Shown here one piece after another: positions 26,024 through 33,491 of a DNA stretch of 64,000 bases. The DNA is from Bacteroides sp. OF04-15BH. Lineage in GTDB: Bacteria; Bacteroidota; Bacteroidia; Bacteroidales; Bacteroidaceae. The position numbers were made by a program, and so were the translations under genes. How positions within the stretch are numbered: position 1 is the stretch's first letter; each line of letters starts with the position of its first letter. Where the stretch lies: positions 1 through 64,000 of the forward strand of contig NZ_QUEM01000018.1 in NCBI RefSeq assembly GCF_003477995.1, written 5' to 3'. The notes under the pieces were generated by a model that saw only the letters and a list, made by a program, of their open reading frames with translations, was not told where the DNA came from and did no database searches.

Positions 26024-28555
26024 CTATTTCACGGCAATATCCATCTCACCATCCTTTAATCCTTCGCCTGTAACCTTGATATGGATATTTCCTTTTTTCT
26101 TTGAGTCTGCCTGAACGATGGCCAGTGCCAGTCCGTTAAAGCTTTCCCTGCAATTGCTCTGGAAAGGAGTAAAAGAGGTCGGGTCGCCATTATCCGTGGC
26201 AACCAGTCGGCCGTTTCCGCTTACCTCAATCTTTAACGGGATGCAGGCGGTGGGCACTACATAGCCCGATTCGTCCGTAAGGGATATTTTGATGAAAGCC
26301 AACTCTTTCTTTGCGGCATGAATATTCGTTTTGTCCGAAGAAAGAACTATCTTCTGGGCTTTGCCTGTAGTTTTGATTTCGTCTTCGGCCCACTTTTTGC
26401 CGTTCTTGTATGCTATCACTTTTACAACGCCCGGAGTATAGACAACATCGTCCCATACCAGCCGGTAGTCCTTACCGGGAGTTTTGGTCTTTTTTCCGTA
26501 GCTCTTCCCGTTTACGAACAATTCAGCCTCTGTTCCCGAGGTATAAACATGCACCGGAATCTTTTTCCCGATTCTGTCCGGCCAGTTCCAGTGCGGCAGG
26601 ATATGCGTCATCGGGTAGTCCGGTCGCCAGACAGACTGATACAGATAATATCTGTCTTTCGGGAATCCGGCCATATCGACAATTCCAAAATAACTGCTTC
26701 GGGAAGGGGGCTGACTTTCTTCCAGTTTCTTGAGTTGTTCCATTAATTCTTTTTTCTTGCCCGGGTCTGTTCTGAAGTTCAGCAGATTGGTCTTGTCCGA
26801 ATTGAAGGGAGTGGGCTCTCCCAGATAGTCAAAACCGGTCCACACGTATTCGCCCAACAGATGCGGATACTGGTGGTTGGTGGCAAACTGAACATCGGGC
26901 TTGCATCCCCAAGGCGGTGAGTCCAGGTCGTAAGAGGTTATCTGAAAATCCTTGCGCAGCGTGTCTCCTCCAAAGTAGACACCTCGTGAACTGATGCAGG
27001 ATGAGGTTTCCGTTCCGATGGTAGGTTTGTCCTTATAACGCTCGTCCTTGTCCCATTTGGCCTGTTCGCCAAAGAAGTAATTCACTCCCATGATGTCCAG
27101 TGCCTGACAGGCGCCGGAAGCACGTCCGCCGTTGGGATCATTATAGCCGTTGGTTACCGGACGCGTACTGTCGAGCTGTTTCACGATGTCCACCAGATGT
27201 TGGGTCATCGCGACATTCTGCTGTTCCATTACCTCATTGCCGATAGACCAGAATATCACCGAAGGGTGATTCCAGTCGCGGCGCACCATCGCCTCCAGAT
27301 CTTTCTGATGCCATTCGGGATAGAGCTTGTTATAGTCCCATTCCCGCTTTCCTCTTTCCCATGCGTCAAAAGCTTCATCCATGATCAGAATGCCTTTTTT
27401 GTCAGCCAGATACAGTAATTCCGGTGTAGGAGGGTTGTGGGAGGTACGTATGGAGTTGCATCCCATTTCTAGCAGGATGTCCAGTTGTCTTTCCAGAGCA
27501 CTGGTGTTGACCGCAGCGCCCAAGGCACCTAAATCGTGGTGATTGCACACTCCTTTGATTTCTACTCTTCTTCCGTTCAAGAAGAAACCGTTGCGGGAAA
27601 CCTTGATGTCGCGTATGCCAAAAGAGGAGTAGTGCCGGTCGGTAACCTTGCCGTCAACGATTATTCGGGTGCAGGCTACATATCTGTTGGGTGATGAGAT
27701 ATCCCAATATTTGAAGTTGGGGAAGTTTTTCTTCAGTTTGATCTTTTGAATACCTCTGGGTTCGATCTGTATCTGATGCTGGTCAAAAGACAATACTTTT
27801 TTCCCGATACGGTCATTGTGGTCCAGTTCATAGATTTGGGTCTTGACGATGGCCTGTTTGCTGTCCGGTAATTTGTTTTCTATCTCCAAGGATATATCCA
27901 GGTCTACAGACTTTTCTTTAAAGTTGGAAGTTCCTATTTTGCTTCCCCAATGCTTTACGTGGACCTTTCCGGTCTTTATTAACCATACATTTCGGTAAAT
28001 GCCGGCTCCGGGATACCAGCGGGAATCCCATTTCTCGGTATCTGTCCGCACAGCAATCGTATTTTTACCGTTAAAATTAATATAAGGAGTCAGATCCAGA
28101 CGGAAAGAGTTGTATCCGTAGGGCCAGGTGCCGACATATTTTCCATTCAGCCATATTTTGGCGTAGGCCATTACTCCGTCGAAATCTATGTAGAAACTTT
28201 GGTCGGCATCGGATGGATTGACATAAAAGTCCTTTCGGTACCAGCCTATACCCTGATAGGGCAGTCTGCCGGTGTTGCCTGCCAGGTCCATTCGGAAGGG
28301 GCCCGTGATGCCGAAATCGTGTGGAACGTCCAGCTCTTCCCATTGAGTGTCATCAACGGTCAACTGATACAGACTGTCGGGTTCAGGTCTGTAAGTACCG
28401 TCGGGTTGATAACCATAACGGATAAACCTCCAGTCTTCATCGAGTGAAATCGGGTTGCCTTGTTCATTTCTCACAAACGTATGGTTCGTGACCTGTGATT
28501 TACAGGAATAGATGAAAGGCAGCAACAAGATTAATTTTAGTGCTTTTTTCATCAT
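26024..28555 (-). CDS. GH2 family beta-galactosidase-like lipoprotein
   Basis: The 843-residue protein has a lipoprotein signal with Cys at residue 18 (LLPFIYSCKS). Domain order follows GH2: sugar-binding jelly roll (about 35-195, with GWYRKDF and DGVMAYAKIWLNG), an immunoglobulin-like domain, the TIM barrel (about 325-600) and C-terminal sandwich domains including a DUF4982-like part. The acid/base is Glu441 in SIGNEV and the nucleophile Glu516 in IGTETS. It would act in the periplasm or at the cell surface on beta-galactosides or related glycans. A well-formed promoter lies about 100 bp upstream. It is not next to a SusCD pair. Confidence 0.88.
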   Translation of the reverse strand: MMKKALKLILLLPFIYSCKSQVTNHTFVRNEQGNPISLDEDWRFIRYGYQPDGTYRPEPDSLYQLTVDDTQWEELDVPHDFGITGPFRMDLAGNTGRLPYQGIGWYRKDFYVNPSDADQSFYIDFDGVMAYAKIWLNGKYVGTWPYGYNSFRLDLTPYINFNGKNTIAVRTDTEKWDSRWYPGAGIYRNVWLIKTGKVHVKHWGSKIGTSNFKEKSVDLDISLEIENKLPDSKQAIVKTQIYELDHNDRIGKKVLSFDQHQIQIEPRGIQKIKLKKNFPNFKYWDISSPNRYVACTRIIVDGKVTDRHYSSFGIRDIKVSRNGFFLNGRRVEIKGVCNHHDLGALGAAVNTSALERQLDILLEMGCNSIRTSHNPPTPELLYLADKKGILIMDEAFDAWERGKREWDYNKLYPEWHQKDLEAMVRRDWNHPSVIFWSIGNEVMEQQNVAMTQHLVDIVKQLDSTRPVTNGYNDPNGGRASGACQALDIMGVNYFFGEQAKWDKDERYKDKPTIGTETSSCISSRGVYFGGDTLRKDFQITSYDLDSPPWGCKPDVQFATNHQYPHLLGEYVWTGFDYLGEPTPFNSDKTNLLNFRTDPGKKKELMEQLKKLEESQPPSRSSYFGIVDMAGFPKDRYYLYQSVWRPDYPMTHILPHWNWPDRIGKKIPVHVYTSGTEAELFVNGKSYGKKTKTPGKDYRLVWDDVVYTPGVVKVIAYKNGKKWAEDEIKTTGKAQKIVLSSDKTNIHAAKKELAFIKISLTDESGYVVPTACIPLKIEVSGNGRLVATDNGDPTSFTPFQSNCRESFNGLALAIVQADSKKKGNIHIKVTGEGLKDGEMDIAVK

Positions 28556-28656
28556 AATCAGTAGTGTAGTGGGTTATACTTTCTAAACTGCTGCACAAAA
28601 GCAGTCCTGTTTTTAATATTTGTATTAGATTTGTTGTTTTTGTTTTTCTAGTCCGG

Positions 28657-28689
28657 TAAAGGTAAGAATCTTTCCGGATAAAACCAAAG
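28657..28689 (-). promoter_or_regulatory. Candidate promoter of the GH2 gene
   Basis: On the minus strand TTTGG at 28689-28685 and TACCTTTA at 28664-28657 stand 21 bp apart, close to the Bacteroides consensus. The start site would be near 28650, about 95 bp before the GH2 start codon. Confidence 0.55.
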
Positions 28690-28869
28690 GGTCATGTGGC
28701 AAATGTAGTATTTCGGAGGGAGGAGCTTTTATTCCTGCTATTGTCTTCGCTCTTGTTGCACATAGAGAATTTGTAATTATATTTTAGACTTGAACGAGAA
28801 TACCTCATTGTGCACTACTTGATTCTTTCTTTCGTAATTTTCTTCATTTTGCAAATCTGCAGAAATAAA

Positions 28870-28950
28870 AAATACGAGAATCTAAATGACATGCACCCCG
28901 AAAGTTAGACAAAAAACTTTCGGGGTGCATGTCATTTAGATTCCGTATTT
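28870..28950. repeat. Very long hairpin (29-bp perfect stem, about 36 bp with one bulge)
   Basis: 28878-28906 is the exact reverse complement of 28915-28943 around an 8-nt loop; outside it AAATACG pairs with CGTATTT across a single-base bulge. The inner part, beginning TGCACCCCGAAAGTTAGACA, resembles terminal repeats of IS3-family (IS150-group) elements set head to head. It lies after the minus-strand gene at 28994 and may now serve as its terminator. The rest of 28556-28993 holds the GH2 promoter and nothing else recognised. Confidence 0.7.
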
Positions 28951-28993
28951 CCATTTACACAAAATATTTTATAGTGCTCTGAGAAACAAAACA

Positions 28994-29560
28994 TTATTTA
29001 TAAATCTTAGGCATCTTCCGGGTCTTCACTTTATAAGATTTCACATGAATCCCATAATACGATTTGAGTATTCCGTCGTCATTGGAGGGAATCAGGTCAG
29101 TAGACATGGGTTGTTCGATGATATTGATTACCTCCACTCTTCTTTTCAGTTTCGGAAAACGGAGCGTGATAAAAATGTATTCTCCCCGATGACCTTTTAC
29201 AATCAACAGGCGGTCATTGGGCAATCCGCCATCATAACCTCTACTCAAATACTGGTCTCCCGTCTTCACATCCACGAGTTTAAACCCTTTTCCATAATGC
29301 AACCACTGACTGTCAAAATAAATGGGTTGCAGGAATGTGACTTTTGTCTCATCCTTATCGCTCTCAATGGAATATAGGCGTGGCTTTGTGTCTGTGCCTC
29401 TCTCGTAGGCCAAATGAGCAGGACGAATATCTTTTTCCGTCATTACATAGCCCTCGTCAAACATTTTCAGGTCTTTATCAGTGAAACTTTGTGAAAACGC
29501 CAAAGTCGACATGCAGAGAAATGCTGCAATAAAGATACTAAAGGATTTTAAATGTAGCAT
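28994..29560 (-). CDS. Exported hypothetical protein
   Basis: The 188-residue protein has a clear signal peptide (SIFIAAFLCMSTLAFSQ, cleavage near residue 24) and no lipobox, so it should be periplasmic or secreted. The mature part is beta-rich with several basic residues and a Lys-rich C-terminus (KVKTRKMPKIYK). No domain was recognised. It has its own likely promoter at 29717-29724 and is followed by the long hairpin, so it looks like a single-gene unit. Confidence 0.7.
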   Translation of the reverse strand: MLHLKSFSIFIAAFLCMSTLAFSQSFTDKDLKMFDEGYVMTEKDIRPAHLAYERGTDTKPRLYSIESDKDETKVTFLQPIYFDSQWLHYGKGFKLVDVKTGDQYLSRGYDGGLPNDRLLIVKGHRGEYIFITLRFPKLKRRVEVINIIEQPMSTDLIPSNDDGILKSYYGIHVKSYKVKTRKMPKIYK

Positions 29561-29716
29561 AGGTTTTGTTTTTATAGGTGATTAAAAAAATCTTCGTGAA
29601 AACTGAATTCTTTTCCATGGTCATGTATATGGTTCTTAGATGGTTTGTGGGTATCGAATATTGCAAAAATATGTTTTTTTTCAATATTATGCTCTTTTTA
29701 GGAGTATTATTTCTTT

Positions 29717-29724
29717 CAAAGGTA
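29717..29724 (-). promoter_or_regulatory. -7 promoter element, minus strand
   Basis: TACCTTTG on the minus strand matches TAnnTTTG exactly. It is 157 bp upstream of the exported protein at 29560. No clear -33 TTG was found. Confidence 0.45.
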
Positions 29725-29965
29725 AGAATTAAAAGGTTTCATAGACGGAATATGTTGAAGAAAGTTTTATTCAGGAATTCATTATCTCCATATTCCATAG
29801 TCGTTAAGATCAAGTTTCAGTGTTGTCTAGAGTAGCAGGTCAATGATCAATGTGGTTTACAGCTCATTGAACTTGTAAGACAATATGTTATTATCTGTGT
29901 CATCTTTTCCTCTCGTTTTTAATCGGAGTAGGGCAGTATTCAATGCTTCAGCGTGATACATACAA

Positions 29966-30005
29966 ACAAAAAAACTCCCCGCAACTCTACGAGTTACAGG
30001 GAGTT
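29966..30005 (-). terminator. Intrinsic terminator of the GGGtGRT operon
   Basis: On the minus strand AACTCCC (30005-29999) pairs with GGGAGTT (29979-29973), with an inner AACTC/GAGTT stem, followed by a run of seven T. It lies about 25 bp after the stop at 30028. Confidence 0.85.
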
Positions 30006-30027
30006 ATATTCTGATTCAGTATTTTGA

Positions 30028-31038
30028 TTACTTATTCAGAGCAGTAGCAGCGTCAACGGCGCAAGCTACAGTACAACCTACCATTGGGTTGTTACCGATT
30101 CCCAGGAATCCCATCATCTCAACGTGAGCAGGAACTGAAGAAGAACCAGCGAACTGAGCGTCTGAGTGCATACGACCCATAGTATCGGTCATACCATAAG
30201 AAGCAGGACCAGCAGCCATGTTATCTGGGTGCAGAGTACGACCTGTACCACCACCTGAAGCTACTGAGAAGTATGGCTTACCAGCCAATACACGCTCCTT
30301 CTTGTAAGTACCAGCTACTGGGTGCTGGAAACGGGTTGGGTTAGTAGAGTTACCAGTGATTGATACATCTACGCCTTCCTTCCACATGATAGCAACACCT
30401 TCGCGAACATCGTCAGCACCGTAGCACTTAACCTTTGCACGAGGACCGTCAGAGTAAGCGATTTCCTGAACGACCTTCAATTCGCCAGTGTAGTAGTCGA
30501 ACTGAGTCTGAACGTAAGTGAAACCGTTGATACGAGAGATGATCTGAGCAGCATCCTTACCCAAACCGTTCAGGATACAACGCAGAGGCTCTTTACGTAC
30601 CTTGTCAGCCTTAGCAGCGATCTTGATAGCACCCTCAGCAGCAGCGAATGACTCGTGACCAGCCAAGAAAGCGAAGCACTTAGTCTCCTCGCGCAGCAAC
30701 ATAGCTGCCAAGTTACCGTGACCGATACCTACCTTACGGTCGTCAGCTACTGATCCAGGGATACAGAATGCCTGCAAACCGATACCGATAGCCTCAGCAG
30801 CTTCAGCAGCAGTCTTGCAACCCTTCTTCAATGCGATAGCAGTACCTACTACGTAAGCCCACTTAGCGTTCTCGAAGCAGATTGGCTGAGTTTCCTCGCA
30901 AGTCTTATAAGGATCAAGTCCGTATGATTCACAAATCTCGTTAGCCTCTTCGATAGAAGAAATACCGTACTCGTTCAATGCAGCAAGAATCTGCTTGATA
31001 CGACGGTCCTGGCTTTCAAACTTTACTTCTCTAATCAT
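30028..31038 (-). CDS. GGGtGRT family protein
   Basis: The 336-residue cytosolic protein carries the naming motif SGGGTGRTLHP (around residues 261-271), with conserved regions GHGNLAAMLLREE, AFLAGHESFAAAEGA and a C-terminal NPMVGCTVACAVDAATALN with Cys residues. The family is highly conserved in gut anaerobes; I know of no proven function. The partner gene, 19 bp upstream, is NifU-like, which suggests a role with Fe-S clusters or Cys chemistry. Codon choice is strongly biased, as in highly expressed genes. Confidence 0.85.
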   Translation of the reverse strand: MIREVKFESQDRRIKQILAALNEYGISSIEEANEICESYGLDPYKTCEETQPICFENAKWAYVVGTAIALKKGCKTAAEAAEAIGIGLQAFCIPGSVADDRKVGIGHGNLAAMLLREETKCFAFLAGHESFAAAEGAIKIAAKADKVRKEPLRCILNGLGKDAAQIISRINGFTYVQTQFDYYTGELKVVQEIAYSDGPRAKVKCYGADDVREGVAIMWKEGVDVSITGNSTNPTRFQHPVAGTYKKERVLAGKPYFSVASGGGTGRTLHPDNMAAGPASYGMTDTMGRMHSDAQFAGSSSVPAHVEMMGFLGIGNNPMVGCTVACAVDAATALNK

Positions 31039-31057
31039 AATTTACTTCCTCCTTATA

Positions 31058-31759
31058 TTATTCGTGACGTGGATCAATATGTTTAACAGCTCCCTGCTCA
31101 GCTGTGAAGCGACCGTAAGTACCGGTTACCTTCTTCAAAGCCTCGTTTGCATCAGTTCCCTTCTTGATTTCGTCCATGAACTTACCCATGTGTACGAACT
31201 CGTAACCGATGATCTGGTTGTCTTTGTCCAATGCGATAGTCTTGATGTAACCCTCAGCCATTTCCAGGTAACGAGGACCCTTAGCCAAAGTTCCATACAA
31301 AGTACCTACCTGTGAACGCAGACCCTTACCCAGGTCTTCCAGACCAGCACCGATCATCAAACCGCCCTCAGAGAAAGCAGACTGAGTACGACCGTAAACG
31401 ATCTGAAGGAACAATTCACGCATAGCAGTGTTGATGGCGTCACAAACCAAGTCAGTGTTCAAAGCCTCCAGGATAGTCTTTCCCGGCAGGATCTCTGAGG
31501 CCATAGCAGCTGAGTGAGTCATACCAGAGCAACCGATAGTCTCAACCAAGCACTCCTGGATAACACCTTCCTTAACGTTCAGAGTCAGCTTACATGCACC
31601 CTGCTGAGGAGCACACCAACCGATACCGTGAGTCAAACCTGAGATGTCTTTAATCTCTTTTGCCTTTACCCACTTTCCTTCTTCTGGAATTGGGGCTGGT
31701 CCGTGGTTAGGACCTTTGGCAACACAACACATGTTTTCTACTTCGTGTGAATAAACCAT
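31058..31759 (-). CDS. NifU/IscU-like scaffold-family protein partnered with GGGtGRT
   Basis: The 233-residue protein resembles Fe-S scaffold proteins in its middle: GACKLTLNVKEGVIQECLVETIGCSGMTHSAAMASEILPGKTI, with Cys in the GCSG loop, plus Cys near the N-terminus (NMCCVAKG, GWCAPQQGAC). It is longer than plain NifU domains and lacks an obvious second Cys set of that family, so it may bind a cofactor in another way. It is the first gene of a two-gene operon. TATTTTTG on the minus strand at 31826-31833 may be its -7 element, about 65 bp upstream. Confidence 0.75.
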   Translation of the reverse strand: MVYSHEVENMCCVAKGPNHGPAPIPEEGKWVKAKEIKDISGLTHGIGWCAPQQGACKLTLNVKEGVIQECLVETIGCSGMTHSAAMASEILPGKTILEALNTDLVCDAINTAMRELFLQIVYGRTQSAFSEGGLMIGAGLEDLGKGLRSQVGTLYGTLAKGPRYLEMAEGYIKTIALDKDNQIIGYEFVHMGKFMDEIKKGTDANEALKKVTGTYGRFTAEQGAVKHIDPRHE

Positions 31760-31825
31760 AATTACATTAATTTATTATAGGTAATCTAATTGAGATCGTT
31801 TTATTGTATCTCGTTTTTATTGATG

Positions 31826-31833
31826 CAAAAATA
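31826..31833 (-). promoter_or_regulatory. -7 promoter element of the NifU-like/GGGtGRT operon
   Basis: TATTTTTG on the minus strand fits TAnnTTTG. No -33 TTG at standard spacing. The rest of 31760-32077 shows no gene. Confidence 0.4.
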
Positions 31834-32077
31834 ACTATTTTTCGGTATATGACCTAATAAAAATACCAACTTTTTTCTTTCGGGTACTTAGAATTGTTGT
31901 TTGTCAGGACTTCTGTATTTCCTGATTTACGGTTGACTGTTGCTTTGATGCGGGTCATAAAGGGATTTTACGGCAGACCGAGTTTTTGAAAGGGGAAATC
32001 TTTCTCAAAAGGAGTTGAGGCTGGAAACTCTTTCAATGTTAAATAATGTGTTTTCTGAAAAATATTCTTTTCAAAAC

Positions 32078-32108
32078 TTTGCCGGTTAAAAAGAATAACC
32101 TACTTTTG
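32078..32108 (+). promoter_or_regulatory. Promoter of the ABC/GntR operon
   Basis: TTTG at 32078-32081, a 19-bp spacer and TACTTTTG at 32101-32108: a near-perfect Bacteroides promoter. Transcription would start near 32115, inside the palindrome at 32111-32132. Confidence 0.75.
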
Positions 32109-32110
32109 CG

Positions 32111-32132
32111 GTGTACTAGTAAACTAATACAC
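32111..32132. promoter_or_regulatory. Candidate YtrA-type (GntR) operator
   Basis: GTGTACTAG (32111-32119) and CTAATACAC (32124-32132) are inverted with one mismatch around TAAA. It overlaps the predicted start site, and the operon encodes a YtrA-type GntR regulator, so autorepression is the simplest reading. Confidence 0.6.
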
Positions 32133-32161
32133 TAGCAATAATCAATAAATCTATAAATAAT

Positions 32162-33025
32162 ATGATTCGTATAGAGGATATTTCATTTGCTTACCGCAAG
32201 GGGCGGAAGCAGGTATTCCGGCATTTCAATGCCGAGTTGGAACTGGGAGGCATCTACGGTTTGTTGGGAAAGAACGGTGCCGGTAAATCCACTTTGCTGC
32301 ATCTGATGGCCGGTCTGGTGGCTCCTTCAGAAGGTAAGGTGCTGCTTCATGGAGAGGAGATGAGCAAGCGCTCGGTCACTTCGTTGCAGAGTCTGTTCCT
32401 GGTGCCCGAGGAGTTTTCCTTGCCCGCCGTGTCTTTGGACCGCTATGTGCGCTATATGGCACCTTTTTATCCGCGTTTCAGTGCCGAGATTCTGAAGCGT
32501 GCGCTGGATTGTTTCGAACTGTCGGGCGATTTGCATCTGGACCGCTTGTCTATGGGGCAGCGCAAAAAGGTGTTTGTCAGCTTTGCGCTGGCAGCCAATA
32601 CCGAGTGGCTTTTGCTGGACGAGCCGACCAACGGGCTGGACATTCCGGGCAAGCGCCAGTTCCGCAAGATTCTGGTGCAGGAGATGGACGAGGAGCGGGG
32701 AGTGGTTATTTCCACCCATCAGGTGCAGGATGTGGAGCATCTGCTGGACCGTCTGCTCATTGTGGATCAGGGACAGGCGTTGTTGCAGAAGACGGTGGCC
32801 GAGGTGTGTGAAACCCTCCGCTTTACGCAGACGTCCGATCCGAATCTGCTGCGCCGGGCCATTTATCAGTTGCCGTCTCTTCAGGGGGCATCGGTGTTGC
32901 TGCCCAATGAGGATGGGGTGGAGAGCAATCTCGATTTGGAGCTGCTGTTCAATGCCCTGATGGAAAAGCGGGAAGAGGTGACCGCACTTTTTGCCGGTCT
33001 GAAGAAGGATCATGTTGCAAGATAA
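32162..33025 (+). CDS. ABC transporter ATP-binding protein (YtrB-like)
   Basis: The 287-residue ATPase has Walker A GKNGAGKST (Lys42), signature LSMGQRKK, Walker B LLLDEP (Asp153-Glu154), and the H-loop STHQ. It pairs with the membrane protein at 33492 and the GntR regulator between them, the usual YtrA-type order shuffled. Such systems respond to envelope stress or cell-wall-active compounds in Firmicutes; the Bacteroidetes role is not known to me. The start lies about 50 bp after a strong promoter and operator. Confidence 0.88.
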   Translation: MIRIEDISFAYRKGRKQVFRHFNAELELGGIYGLLGKNGAGKSTLLHLMAGLVAPSEGKVLLHGEEMSKRSVTSLQSLFLVPEEFSLPAVSLDRYVRYMAPFYPRFSAEILKRALDCFELSGDLHLDRLSMGQRKKVFVSFALAANTEWLLLDEPTNGLDIPGKRQFRKILVQEMDEERGVVISTHQVQDVEHLLDRLLIVDQGQALLQKTVAEVCETLRFTQTSDPNLLRRAIYQLPSLQGASVLLPNEDGVESNLDLELLFNALMEKREEVTALFAGLKKDHVAR

Positions 33026-33446
33026 AAACGTAAGCTGTATGATATTTAAAGAAGGAAAACCGATTTACTGGCAGATTGCCGATCGGATTGGAGACGATAT
33101 CCTGAGTGGAAAGTATCAGGAAGAAGAGCGCATCCCCTCTGTGCGGGAGTTTGCTGCCCAGATGGAAGTGAATGCCAACACCACGATGCGCGCGTATGAG
33201 TTCCTGCAAGGCCGGAACATTATTTATATGAAGCGCGGTATCGGATATTTTGTTTCGTCCGGTGCCCGGGAACTGGTGCTGGAGTATCGGAAAAATGCTT
33301 TTATCGGCGAAGAGCTGAATGGCTTTTTCCATGAAATCTATACACTGGGCATCCCGATAGAGGAAATCACCTCTTTATATAAGGATTATGTGCAGACCGT
33401 GGAGGCTACCAAAAAGTTTTTTGAAGAAAACGGAATGTCTTTTTAA
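33012..33446 (+). CDS. GntR-family regulator, YtrA subfamily
   Basis: The 144-residue protein has the GntR winged helix (IYWQIADRIGDDILSGKYQEEERIPSVREFAAQMEVNANTTMRAYEFLQ...RGIGYFVS) and a short C-terminal helix pair, as in the YtrA branch where no ligand domain follows. The start at 33012 overlaps the ATPase gene by 14 bp; ATG 33039 (MIFKEGKPIYWQ) fits homologue starts better and may be the real one. It likely binds the palindrome at 32111-32132. Confidence 0.85.
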   Translation: MLQDKNVSCMIFKEGKPIYWQIADRIGDDILSGKYQEEERIPSVREFAAQMEVNANTTMRAYEFLQGRNIIYMKRGIGYFVSSGARELVLEYRKNAFIGEELNGFFHEIYTLGIPIEEITSLYKDYVQTVEATKKFFEENGMSF

Positions 33447-33491
33447 GCGGTCTTGTCTTTTTGATTGTATTATAAGAAAAAACATGGAATT

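Noticed and set aside
29578..29835. 85-codon plus-strand frame upstream of the exported protein
   Set aside because: GTG start, extreme Phe/Met/Lys content from AT-rich sequence, and it overlaps the minus-strand promoter region; not counted as a gene.
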